From NCBI GenBank assembly GCA_021154885.1, contig JAJKHS010000048.1, forward strand, positions 1 to 60,854: a stretch of DNA of 60,854 nt, in the 5' to 3' direction. Of this stretch, positions 15,670-25,300 are shown one piece after another (positions within the stretch are counted from its first letter, which is position 1; each line of letters opens with the position of its first letter). Position numbers and translations under genes: made by a program. The notes below the pieces were generated by a model. It had not been told where the DNA came from. It saw only the letters and a list, made by a program, of their open reading frames with translations, and ran no database searches. Source of the stretch: Thermoanaerobaculum sp. GTDB taxonomy: Bacteria > Acidobacteriota > Thermoanaerobaculia > Multivoradales > UBA5704.

Positions 15670-18516
15670 CTAGAAGCAGGCCGTCACGGTGACGTCGTCG
15701 AGGAACCAGCCGGTGCTGGTCGTGCTGCAGTCGGTGATCGAGGCGAAGGCGATGCGTACCGACTTGCCGGCGCAGCCGGTGGTGAGACCGGTGGCCGCGT
15801 TGCAGGCCGCGTCGAGGTTCACCGTGGTGTTGGTGAAGGTGGAGGAGGCGCCGGTGAAGGCCGAGGCGCCCCCGGCGCCGGCCGGCGGGCAGGCGGTGGA
15901 GATGGTGCCGTTGAAGGTAGTGCCGGAGAGGATGGCCGCGGCCGGCACGAAGAAGTAGTTGGTGCCGCCGTCGACGGAGACCAGCAGCGTGCCGCCGTCG
16001 AAGCCGCTCTCGAAGCTCCGGCGATGCCAGAACGACAGCCGCGAAGCGGTGGCGCCGGCGGGGATGGCGATGCCGGTGGCGCCCTTGGGCTGCGCGAAGT
16101 TGAAGTCGTTGTTGACGTACGCCGCCGTGCAGGTGGAGCCGCCGTAGCGGAAGATGTTGGCGCCGCTATGGGCGGTGCAGGCCTGGACGCCGCGCCAGCT
16201 CGTGGTGGAGCCGCCGGAGACGAAGGTCCCCTTGGTCCAGTCGGAGAGGCCGGTGGCGGCGTCGAAGTTGTTGGTGTAGACCGTCTGGGTCGTGCAGCCG
16301 GTGCAGATCGAGGTGGTCGCCGAGCCTTGCGCCGAGTTGCCCGAATCGCAGGTACCGTTGGAGGCGGTGACGACGTAGAAGTAGGTCGTGTTGCAGGTCA
16401 GGCCAGAGTCGGCGAAGGAGGTCGTCGCCGAGGTGCCGACCTGGGTGTAGGGGCCGCCGCTGGTGGTGGCGCGGAAGATCTTGTAGGAGGTGGCGCCGGT
16501 GGACGCGGTCCACGAGACCGTGGTGCTGGTCTGCGTCGTCGCCGAGGTGGTGACGCCGGTGGGCGCCGCCGGCGGCGTGCAGGTGCAGACCGTGGTGGTC
16601 GCCGAGGCCTGGGCCGAGTTGCCCGAGTCGCAAGTGCCGTTGGAGGCGGTGACGACGTAGAAGAAGGTCGTGTTGCAGGCCAGGCCGGAGTCGGTGAAGG
16701 AGGTGGTCGCCGAGGTGCCGACCTGGGTGTAGGGGCCGCCGCTGGTGGTGGCGCGGAAGATCTTGTAGGAGGTGGCGCCGGAGACCGCGGTCCAGGAGAC
16801 CGTGGTGCTGGTCTGGCCCGTCGCCGAAGTGGTGACGCCGATGGGCGCCGCCGGCGGCGTGCAGGGCGCGCCCTCGGTCACGGCGGCGGTCCAGATCTCC
16901 TCCTTGCCGCCGCTGCGGCGGTCGGTCCAGGAGGGGAAGAAGCTGTTGGACCAGCCGGAGAGGGAGTTGTAGTCGCCGTACTGGTTGCCGCTGTCGGCGC
17001 CGGCCACGGTCTCGTCGGTCTGCGCCGTCGACACCTTGAAGGGCGCGCTCCAGGTGGCGCCGTCGTCCGCCGAGGTCTGATAGTAGACGTTGGTCTTCTT
17101 GCGGCCCGCATCGTCGATCGTGTCGTAGTAGATGATCGAGATGCGGCCGTTGCTCTCGTCGACCGCCATCGACTGGTTGAACTGGTCGTTGAGCGAGGCC
17201 TGGTTGTTGATCATCACCGGCGCGCCCCAGGTGGCGCCGCCGTCGCTGGAGCGGACGAACCAGATGCGGCTCTTGCAGGTGGAGGCGGTGTTGGTGCCCG
17301 GCTCGTTGGCGGGGCTGTTGCAGCCGGCGGCGCCGGTCTGGTCGGTCCAGGTCGCGTAGACCATGTTCTTGGTGGCGGTCCTGTAGGCGGCGCCGGTGGT
17401 GTAGATCAGCAGGCGGCGGCTGGCCATGGCCGGGATGCCGATGTCGAAGGAGTCGAAGGTGTTGGCCATGCGCACCGGCGCGCCGAAGCTCACGCCGCCG
17501 TTGGTCGACTTGGCGACGTAGACCTTGCTGCTGCCGGTGTCCGGCCAGAAGACGAAGACATCGCCCGCGCTGTTGGTCTTGACGTCGCAGCCGATGGCGG
17601 TGCCCGTGGTCTCGGCGCCGCTGATCTGGAGCGGCGTGCCCCAGGCGCCCCCCGGGCCGGTGCGGTGGTTGACGAACTGGGGGTTGCCGTTGTGCCAGCA
17701 GGCGTAGATGTTGTCCTTGAACGGCGAGGTGGAGCTGTGATCCACCCAGATCAGCTCTTTGTCGGTGTTGGTCTGGGTGCCGGAGAAGGTGGCGTCGAAG
17801 GTCCAGGTGGCGCCGCCGTTGGTCGACTTGTAGGCCCGCATGTGGAGGATCGTGCCGGCCGAGTTGATGCCGATGGTGGCGGACCAGGCCGTGCCGTCGC
17901 TCGTCCAGTCGACGGCGGGGTCGGAATGGAAGGCGTCGCCGGTCTGCAGCGCGAGGCTGGTCTGGCCCCAGGTGCCGCCGCCGTCGGAGGAGAAGTACTG
18001 CGCCTGCTGGCCGCTGCCGCCGATGTTGTTCGAGGCGCTGATGATCTTCAGCGGGTTGAGGAAGTTGATCCGGATGTCCGACTCGCTGCGCGATACCGTC
18101 TGGGCGCCGGAGAGGCGCAGGTTGACGCCGCCTGCCGTCTTCATGGGCGGGACGTCCGGACCGGGCCGGCCCGGCCTGAGATCGGGGTGGGTCTCCATCC
18201 ACTCGGCCACCTCTTTCAGCACCAGGGGATAGCCGCCCGTGGGGTCCGCGGCCGAGTACTTGATCTCGGGATGGGCCTTGCGCCACGCCACCCGCAGCCA
18301 CAGCGGCACCTGGATCTTGTCGTTGGCCTCCTCAGGGCGTAGCAGCGAGAAGTCCTGGTTGTCCAGGATGACCCTTTCGAGCGCGCTGCCGGCGGGAGCC
18401 TCGACCTTGTCGATCTGGGCCTTGAGCGTCGGCCAGGCGCCGATGGGACCCGCGAAGGCGGCCGCCAGCGGCAGAAGAGTAAAGATCAATAGTACGGTAA
18501 AAACTCTTTTCCTCAT
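15670..18516 (-). CDS. secreted BNR (sialidase-like) protein with two FN3 domains and C-terminal jelly-roll-like domain
   Basis: MRKRVFTVLLIFTLLPLAAA is a signal peptide; AGGAG lies ten bases before this ATG. Residues ~100-545 are a propeller with repeated Asp boxes (SSDGGGTW, STNGGATW, SADDGATW) and YFSSDGG, WTDRRSGG strands. Two fibronectin type III domains follow (~555-735), each with CTPPAAPxGVTTSAT and paired cysteines. Residues ~745-948 form a domain with NNFDAATGLSDW, FWHRRSFESGFDGG and STGWFLDDVTV, resembling MAM/immune-inhibitor-type carbohydrate- or protein-binding jelly rolls. The first 545 residues are closely related to the products at 18739-20424 and 20490-22187. The tail matches that of the metalloprotease at 22331-25864. 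No sialidase activity should be assumed. Confidence 0.85.
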   Translation of the reverse strand: MRKRVFTVLLIFTLLPLAAAFAGPIGAWPTLKAQIDKVEAPAGSALERVILDNQDFSLLRPEEANDKIQVPLWLRVAWRKAHPEIKYSAADPTGGYPLVLKEVAEWMETHPDLRPGRPGPDVPPMKTAGGVNLRLSGAQTVSRSESDIRINFLNPLKIISASNNIGGSGQQAQYFSSDGGGTWGQTSLALQTGDAFHSDPAVDWTSDGTAWSATIGINSAGTILHMRAYKSTNGGATWTFDATFSGTQTNTDKELIWVDHSSTSPFKDNIYACWHNGNPQFVNHRTGPGGAWGTPLQISGAETTGTAIGCDVKTNSAGDVFVFWPDTGSSKVYVAKSTNGGVSFGAPVRMANTFDSFDIGIPAMASRRLLIYTTGAAYRTATKNMVYATWTDQTGAAGCNSPANEPGTNTASTCKSRIWFVRSSDGGATWGAPVMINNQASLNDQFNQSMAVDESNGRISIIYYDTIDDAGRKKTNVYYQTSADDGATWSAPFKVSTAQTDETVAGADSGNQYGDYNSLSGWSNSFFPSWTDRRSGGKEEIWTAAVTEGAPCTPPAAPIGVTTSATGQTSTTVSWTAVSGATSYKIFRATTSGGPYTQVGTSATTSFTDSGLACNTTFFYVVTASNGTCDSGNSAQASATTTVCTCTPPAAPTGVTTSATTQTSTTVSWTASTGATSYKIFRATTSGGPYTQVGTSATTSFADSGLTCNTTYFYVVTASNGTCDSGNSAQGSATTSICTGCTTQTVYTNNFDAATGLSDWTKGTFVSGGSTTSWRGVQACTAHSGANIFRYGGSTCTAAYVNNDFNFAQPKGATGIAIPAGATASRLSFWHRRSFESGFDGGTLLVSVDGGTNYFFVPAAAILSGTTFNGTISTACPPAGAGGASAFTGASSTFTNTTVNLDAACNAATGLTTGCAGKSVRIAFASITDCSTTSTGWFLDDVTVTACF

Positions 18517-18667
18517 TTCGGAACATCTCCTCTTGAAGGTGGTATGACCTGTCGAAGCGGTTTCGAGGTCATGCGTTTTCGATAGCATGAACAGAGATCT
18601 GGACGATAAAAGGGAGCCCATAATTGGATAGGTGCGCCCGGCCCCTCCGCGCGAGCCGGTCGCGGAC

Positions 18668-18700
18668 GAAAGAAAAAGCGGCACCCGTTTGGGCGCCGCT
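18668..18700 (-). terminator. rho-independent terminator for the 18739-20424 gene
   Basis: A stem AGCGGCACCC (18677-18686), loop GTTT, GGGCGCCGCT (18691-18700) is followed on the minus strand by TTTTTCTTT. It lies about 40 bases past the stop codon of the BNR gene. Confidence 0.85.
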
Positions 18701-18738
18701 TTGGACCAGGAAAAGCGGACCGCGTGCCGCGATCCGGA

Positions 18739-20424
18739 TTACGGCTCCGTGATCGGCGCCGTCCAGATCTCCTCGTGGCCGCCGCTCCGGCGGTCGGTCC
18801 AGGCCGGGAAGATTTTGCCCGCGAAGATCGACAGGCTGTTGTAGTCGCCGTACTGGCCGCGGGAGTTGGCGCCGGCGACGGTCTCGTCGGTCATGGCGGT
18901 GGTGACCTTGGTGGCGGCGCTCCAGGTGGCGCCGTCGTCGCTGGAGGTCTGGTACCAGACGTCGGTCTTTTTGCGGGTGGCGTCGTTCACCGTGTCGTAA
19001 TAGATGACGGCGAGGCGCCCGGTGGTCTCGTCGACACCCATCCACTGGTTGAACTGGTCGTTGTTCGAGGCCTGGTTGTTGATCATCGCCGGCGCCGACC
19101 AGGTGGTGCCGCCGTCGAGCGAGCGGGAGAACCAGACGCGGGTCTTGCAGGCCGAGGCGGTGTTGGTACCCGGCTCGTTGGCCGGCGAGTTGCAGCCAGT
19201 GACGCCGGTCTGGTCGACCCAGGTGGCGTAGACGTTGTTGAGGGTGGCCGTCTTGTAGGCGCCGCCCGAGACGTAGATCAGGGGGCGGCGGCTGGCGAAC
19301 GACGGCACGCCGATGTCAAAGCTGTCGAAGGTGGTGGCGATGACCTTGGGGGTGCCCCAGGTGGAGCCGCCGTTGGTCGACTTGGCCATCACGATCCGGC
19401 TGTTGCCGGTGGCCGGCCAGAAGACGAAGGCGTCGCCGGCGCTGTTGGTCTTGACGTCGCAGCCGATGGCCGTGCCCGTGCTCTCGGTGCCGCTGACCTG
19501 GACCGGGTTGGCCAGCCAGGAGCCCGCGAGGCCGCTGCGGCGATTGACGAAGGCCGGGGCGCCGTTGTGCCAGCAGACGTAGATGAAGTCCTTGAAGGGT
19601 GACGTGACGCTGTGGTCGGCCCACATCAGCTCCTTGTCGGTGTTCCTCTGGCTGCCCGAGACGGTGTTGTCGAAGGTCCAGGTCTGGCCGCCGTTGGTCG
19701 ACTTGTAGGCGCGCACGTGGAAGGTCTGGCTCCTGATACCGATGGTCATCGACCAGGCCGTGCCGTCCGAGGTCCAGTCGACGGCCGGATCGGAATGGAA
19801 GCTGTCGGTGATGACGAGCGGCAGGAAGCTCTGGCCCCAGGTGGCGCCGCCGTCGCTGGAGAAGTACTGGGCCTGCTGGCCGCTGCCGCCGATGTTGTTG
19901 GAGGCGGCGACGACCTGCAGCGGGTTGAAGTAATTGATGCGGATGTCCGACTCGCTGCGCGGCACCGTCTGGGCGCCCGAGATCCGGACGTTGGTGCCCA
20001 CCGTGCTGGCGGCGGTGATCGGCTGCAGGGCGTCGGCTTCGAGGAAGGGGGCCTTCGGCTCATCCGCGGAGCTCGGCCGCAGGTCCTGGTGGGTGAGCAT
20101 CCACTCGTGGACCTCTTTGAGGACGAGGGGATAGCCGCCAGTGGGGTCGGCCGCGGAGTAGTGGGACTCCGGGTGCCCCTTGCGCCAGTAGACGCGCAGC
20201 CACAGCGGCACCGGGATCTTGTCGTTCGTCTCCTCGGCGCGGAGCATCTTGAAGTCCTGGTTGTCGAGGATCAGGGCTTCCAGGGGGCTGCCCGGCTCGA
20301 CTCGGGCTTGCCGGAGCTGCTTGTCGACGGACGGCCATTCGGCAGCGCGGCGGGGAGCCGCGAACACCACACTGGTGGTCAGCGAAAGCGTCAAGGCAGC
20401 CAGCAGAATAGACAATCTACGCAT
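18739..20424 (-). CDS. secreted BNR (sialidase-like) protein, tandem paralogue 2
   Basis: The 561-residue protein has a signal peptide (MRRLSILLAALTLSLTTSVV, cleavage near FAA) and an Asp-box propeller: SSDGGATW, STNGGQTW, STNGGSTW, SLDGGTTW and SSDDGATW spaced about 50-100 residues. It ends in GGHEEIWTAPITEP, exactly where the longer paralogue (15670-18516) continues into FN3 domains. It is very similar along its whole length to the product at 20490-22187, including leader and ribosome binding site (AAGGAGATCGTTC before ATG), so the two arose by a recent tandem duplication. Expected location is extracellular or periplasmic. The family contains sialidases, but I do not see the Arg triad arrangement that would prove activity. 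Confidence 0.85.
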   Translation of the reverse strand: MRRLSILLAALTLSLTTSVVFAAPRRAAEWPSVDKQLRQARVEPGSPLEALILDNQDFKMLRAEETNDKIPVPLWLRVYWRKGHPESHYSAADPTGGYPLVLKEVHEWMLTHQDLRPSSADEPKAPFLEADALQPITAASTVGTNVRISGAQTVPRSESDIRINYFNPLQVVAASNNIGGSGQQAQYFSSDGGATWGQSFLPLVITDSFHSDPAVDWTSDGTAWSMTIGIRSQTFHVRAYKSTNGGQTWTFDNTVSGSQRNTDKELMWADHSVTSPFKDFIYVCWHNGAPAFVNRRSGLAGSWLANPVQVSGTESTGTAIGCDVKTNSAGDAFVFWPATGNSRIVMAKSTNGGSTWGTPKVIATTFDSFDIGVPSFASRRPLIYVSGGAYKTATLNNVYATWVDQTGVTGCNSPANEPGTNTASACKTRVWFSRSLDGGTTWSAPAMINNQASNNDQFNQWMGVDETTGRLAVIYYDTVNDATRKKTDVWYQTSSDDGATWSAATKVTTAMTDETVAGANSRGQYGDYNSLSIFAGKIFPAWTDRRSGGHEEIWTAPITEP

Positions 20425-20489
20425 GAACGATCTCCTTCTTCATTCAGAGCGATCAAAAATCGACCGCCCTACGCGAGCCGCGATCCGGA

Positions 20490-22187
20490 TTACGGCTCCG
20501 TGATCGGCGCCGTCCAGATCTCCTCGTGACCGCCGCTCCGGCGGTCGGTCCAGGCCGGGAAGATCTTGCCCGCGAAGATCGACAGGCTGTTGTAGTCGCC
20601 GTACTGGTTGCCGGAGTCGGCGCCGGCGACCGTCTCGTCGGTCATGGCGGTGGTGATCTTGACGGCGGCGCTCCAGGTGGCGCCGTTGTCGCTGGAGGTC
20701 TGGTACCAGACGTCGGTCTTCTTGCGGCCGGCGTCGCCCACCGTGTCGTAGTAGATGACGGCGAGACGGCCGGTGGTCTCGTCGACGCCCATCCACTGGT
20801 TGAACTGGTCGTTCTTCGAGGCCTGGTTGTTGATCATCACCGGCGCCGACCAGGTGGTGCCGCCGTCGAGCGAACGGGAGAACCAGACGCGGCTCTTGCA
20901 GGCCGAAGCGACGGTTGTGCCCGGCTCGTTGGCGGGGGCGTTGCAGCCGGTGACGCCGGTCTGGTCGACCCAGGTGACGTAGACGTTGTTGAGGGTTACC
21001 GTCTTGTAGGCCCCGCCCGAGACGTAGATCAGGGCGCGGCGGCTGGCCATGGACGGGATGCCGATGTCGAAGTTGTCGAAGGTGGTGGCGATGACCTTGG
21101 GGGTGCCCCAGGTCGAGCCGCCGTTGGTCGACTTGGCCATCACGATCCGGCTGTTGCCGGTGGTGGGCCAGAAGACGAAGGCGTCGCCCGCGCTGTTGCT
21201 CTTGACGTCGCAACCGATGGCCGTGCCGGTGGACTCGGCGCCGCTCACCTGGATCGGAGTGGCCAGCCACGCGCCGGCCGGACCATTGCGCCGGTTGACG
21301 AACTGCGGATTGCCGTTGTGCCAGCAGGCGTAGATGAAGTCCTTGAACACCGAGGTGGCGCTGTGGTCGACCCACATCAGCTCCTTGTCGGTGTTCTTCT
21401 GCGTGCCCGAGAAGGTGTTGTCGAAGGTCCAGGTCTGGCCGCCGTTGGTCGACTTGTAGGCGCGCATCTTCAGGGTATTGCCCCGGATACCGATGGTCGT
21501 TGACCAGGCCGTGCCGTCCGAGGTCCAGTCGACGGCCGGATCCGAGTGGAAGCTGTCGGTGCTGACCAGCGGCAGGAAGCTCTGGCCCCAGGTGGCGCCG
21601 CCGTCGCTGGAGAAGTACTGGGCCTGCTGGCCGCTGCCGCCGATGTTGTTGGAGGCGATGATGATCTTCAGCGGGTTGAGGAAGTTGATGCGGATGTCCG
21701 ACTCGCTGCGCGGCACCGTCTGAGCGCCGGAGGTCCGGAGGTTGGTGCCCACGGTGCTGGCGGCGGTCACCGGCCGCAGGGCGTCGCCGTCGGCGTCGGC
21801 TTCCAGGAAGGGAGCCTTCGGCTCATCCGCGGAGCTCGGCCGCAGGTCCTGGTGCGTGAGCATCCACTCGTAGACCTCTTTGAGGACGAGGGGATAACCG
21901 CCGGTGGGGTCGGCCGCGGAGTAGTGGGACTCCGGGTGCCCCTTGCGCCAGTAGACGCGCAGCCACAGCGGCACCGGGATCTTGTCGTTCGTCTCCCCGG
22001 CGCGGAGCATCTTGAAGTCCTGGTTGTCGAGGATCAGGGCTTCCAGGGGGCTGCCCGGCTCGACTCGGGCCTGCCGGAGTTGCTTGTCGACGGACGGCCA
22101 TTCGGCGGCGGGGCGGGTAGCCGCGAACACCACGCTGGTGGTCAGCGAAAGCGTCAGGGCAACCATCATGAATGAAAATCTGCGCAT
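20490..22187 (-). CDS. secreted BNR (sialidase-like) protein, tandem paralogue 1
   Basis: A 565-residue near-duplicate of the following gene, with the same signal peptide type (MRRFSFMMVALTLSLTTSVV), the same N-terminal segment (QLRQARVEPGSPLEALILDN), the same Asp boxes and the same C-terminal PITEP. It differs by a few short changes, such as an extra DADGDAL near residue 135. AAGGAG lies eight bases before the ATG. Only 65 bases separate its stop from the start of the next copy and no terminator is visible there, so both copies may share a transcript. The duplication extends into the flanking DNA, since GATCCGGATTACGGCTCCGT follows both stop regions. Confidence 0.85.
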   Translation of the reverse strand: MRRFSFMMVALTLSLTTSVVFAATRPAAEWPSVDKQLRQARVEPGSPLEALILDNQDFKMLRAGETNDKIPVPLWLRVYWRKGHPESHYSAADPTGGYPLVLKEVYEWMLTHQDLRPSSADEPKAPFLEADADGDALRPVTAASTVGTNLRTSGAQTVPRSESDIRINFLNPLKIIIASNNIGGSGQQAQYFSSDGGATWGQSFLPLVSTDSFHSDPAVDWTSDGTAWSTTIGIRGNTLKMRAYKSTNGGQTWTFDNTFSGTQKNTDKELMWVDHSATSVFKDFIYACWHNGNPQFVNRRNGPAGAWLATPIQVSGAESTGTAIGCDVKSNSAGDAFVFWPTTGNSRIVMAKSTNGGSTWGTPKVIATTFDNFDIGIPSMASRRALIYVSGGAYKTVTLNNVYVTWVDQTGVTGCNAPANEPGTTVASACKSRVWFSRSLDGGTTWSAPVMINNQASKNDQFNQWMGVDETTGRLAVIYYDTVGDAGRKKTDVWYQTSSDNGATWSAAVKITTAMTDETVAGADSGNQYGDYNSLSIFAGKIFPAWTDRRSGGHEEIWTAPITEP

Positions 22188-22270
22188 GAACGATCTCCTT
22201 CCTCAGTGCGATCAAAAATCGATCGTCTTACCCAATAGAGTGCCAGGCGGCTGTCCAAGCGATCCAGCCC

Positions 22271-22302
22271 AAAGAAAACGCCCCTCCCCGAGGGGAGGGG
22301 CG
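22271..22302 (-). terminator. rho-independent terminator for the 22331-25864 gene
   Basis: A perfect 11-bp stem, CGCCCCTCCCC (22279-22289) and GGGGAGGGGCG (22292-22302), is followed on the minus strand by TTTTCTTT. It lies 30 bases beyond the protease stop codon and shields the paralogue cluster downstream. Confidence 0.85.
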
Positions 22303-22330
22303 CCAGCCCTTCAGATGATGGTGAAGCGGC

Positions 22331-25300
22331 CTACGGAGTGGTGCAGGCCGTCACGGTGACGTCGTCTAGGAACCAGCCGGTGCTCGTCACGCTGCAGTCG
22401 GAGATCGCGGTGAAGCCGATCCGGACGCTGCGGCCGGCACAGCCGGTGGTGGTGCCCGTGGCGACGTTGCACGCCGCGTCGAGGTTCACCGTGGTGTTGG
22501 TGAAGGTGGACGAGGCGCCCGTGAACGCCGAGGCGCCACCGGCTCCGGCCGGCGGGCAGGCGGTGGAGAGGGTGCCGTTGTAAGTGGTGCCGGAGAGGAT
22601 CGCCGTGCCCGGCACGAAGGAGTAGTTGGTGCCGTCGACGGAGACCGTCAGCGTGCCGCCGTCGAAGCCGCTCTCGAAGCTCCGGCGGTGCCAGAACGAC
22701 AGTTGCGTGCTGGTGGCGCCGGCGGGAATGGCGATGCCGGCAGCGCCGTTCGGCTGCGCGAAGGTGAAGTCGTTGCTGGCGTAGGCAGCGGTGCAGGTCG
22801 AGCCGCCGAAGCGGAAGATGTTGGCGCCGCTGTGGGCGGTGCAGGCCTGGACGCCGCGCCAGTCGGTACTGGAGCCGCCGGTGACGAAGGTGCCCTTGCT
22901 CCAGTCTGAGAGGCCGGTCGCGGCGTCGAAGTTGTTGGTGTAGAACGTCTTGGTCGTGCAGCCGGTGCAGATCAAGGTGGTCGCCGAGGCCTGAGCCGAG
23001 TTGGCCGACTCGCAGGTCGTGCTGGTGGCGGCGCGCACGACGTAGAAGTAGGTCGTGTTGCAGGTCAGGCCGGTGTTGACGAAGGAGGTGCCGGTCACCG
23101 TGCCGACCAGGGTGTAGGGACCGCCGCTCGTGGTGGAGCGCAGGACGTGGTACTCGGTGGCGCCGGAGACCGCGGTCCAGGTGACCGTGGTCGAGGTCTG
23201 GGTCGTCGCCGAAGTGGTGACGCCGGTCGGCGCCGCGGGCGGCGTGCAGGTCGGGCAGGCGGCCGTGGTGACCGTGAGCTGCGCCGAGTTGCCGGAATCG
23301 CACGTGCCGTTGGAGGCGACGACGACGTAGAAGAAGTTGGTGCCGCAGGTCAGACCGGAGTCGGCGAAGGAGGTCGTGGCCGAGGTGCCGACCTGAGTGT
23401 AGGGGCCGCCGCTGGTGGTCGAGCGGAGGATCTTGTACAGGGTGGCGCCGGTGGACGCGGTCCAGGAAATCGTGGTGCCGGTCTGGGTGGTGCCCGAGGA
23501 GGTGAGACCCGTGGGCGCCGCCGGCGGCGTGCAGGTGATGGGCGTCGGGGTGACCGAGATGCAGGTCGAGGGCGCGGAGGCGCAGGCCTCGTTGCCGGTC
23601 GGGAAGGCGGTCACCTGGTAGAAGTAGGTCAGGCCGTTGGAGAGCACGGCGTCGCTGAGCGTCGTGGCCGTCTGACCGGTCGAGATCTTGGTGAAGCCGG
23701 CGTTGCAGCCGAGCTCGTTGCGGAACACGTCGTAGACCGCCGAGCCGGAGGCGGTCCAGGAGAGCGACGCCGAGTTGCTGCCGGCGGTGATGGAGAGCGT
23801 CGGCGTGGCCGGCGCGGCGCAGCCGGCGAACGACGTCGAGGCGCCGGCGTCGGTGGTGCAGGCGATGCCGTGGCGATTGAAGGCGGCGAAGAGGGCGCCG
23901 CCGTGCGGCGTGCCATTGGTCAGGTTGCCGTCATCGTCGTCCACGGCGCGCATTACCTTCCACCAGTTGCCCGTGCCGCAGCCGTTCGAAGTGAAGGGCG
24001 TGCCGGCGTGGTTGCAGGTGAAGGCGCTGGTGGCGGTGTTGCGGGAGAGGTACCAGAGCCGGTCGAGGGTCGTCCAGGCCGGACCGGTGCCGGCGCCCGG
24101 CAGGTCACGGTTGGCGAAGTCCCAGATCGCTTCGGTGGGCACGTACGACTCGCAGTGCACTTCCTTGCCGCAGGGGCCGGAGCCGGCGGGGCAGCGCACC
24201 TGGGTGAAGTTGGCAACCGTCGCCGGGGTGTTCGAGGCGTGCTTGGCGAAGTCGGCGTCACGCACGCCGGTGCAGGCCGTGCAGGCGTCGCCGTAACCGC
24301 CGCAGTTGCTGCTCAGGAAGCCTGCTCCGAGGCAGGAGTTGTGGAGGGCGATGATCGCGGTGGTGTCGCCGTAGGACTCGCCGGTGCCGCCTTCCGGAGC
24401 GGTGCCGGTGCCGTCGTTCTGGTCGATACCGTGGCCGAACTCGTGGAGCGAGACGCCGGCGATCTCACCGGTGTTGGCGCAGCCGCCGCCCGACTTGAAG
24501 AAGTTGAGGGTCGAGCCGTTCCAGTAGGCGTTGCAGGTCTGGTTCAGGTTGACGTTGACGGTGAGCTGCTGGGTCAACCAGGTGTTCGCCGGCAGCCAGC
24601 CCTTGACCACCTCCTTGATGCGGTTGACCTGGTAGAACTGTTCGCGGGAGGCGTGGGTGTTGCCCGCGCCGCCGTGGCCCGGCGTCGTGCAGTCGGTGCC
24701 CGTCGAGGTGCCGAAGACGATATTGCCCGAGGCATCCGAGGCCTGCGAAATGGCGCCGCAGGTGTCGGTGATCTTGACGAACTGGCCGGCCAGCGTCGAG
24801 GTCACCGTGCCGCTGGTGAAGTTGTAGACGCCACCCGAGTTGTTGAACCCGCCCGAGGACACGTTGGCGAAGGGCGTCGGCCGCACGACCTCGCTGCCGG
24901 TGGTCGGCGAGTTCAGATAAGTGCCGCCGCTCACTTGGGCCGAGACGTACTCGTTGACATCGGCGAAATGGAGGACCTCGCCGGTGGCGGCGTCGACCCG
25001 GGCCAGCCAGGTCCCCATGACGCCGTCGCGGTGGAAGATGAACTGCCAGACCTTGGCGATGCCGCGGCCCTGGCCGAACTTGAAGCCCTCGGCGAAGCCG
25101 TTGTTCGGCACGTTGGCCGGCAGCAGGTGGAGGCTGCCGTTGTCACGGAAGCTGTCGGCCACGTTGAAGCCGCCGACGAACTTCGACACGACGGCCAGGG
25201 CCTGGTCGCGGGTGAGGGTGGTGGGCGGCACGACCGCCCCGGGGGAGGGGACGTTCTCAGTGCCGAACTGGATCAGGTTGCCGTTGTTGACACGGAAGAC

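Noticed and set aside
15637-18342. Plus-strand open frame of 901 codons
   Set aside because: Gly/Val/Ala-rich antisense of the BNR-FN3 gene. Similar antisense frames occur over 18724-19602, 20526-21503 and 23147-25885, and for the same reason are rejected.
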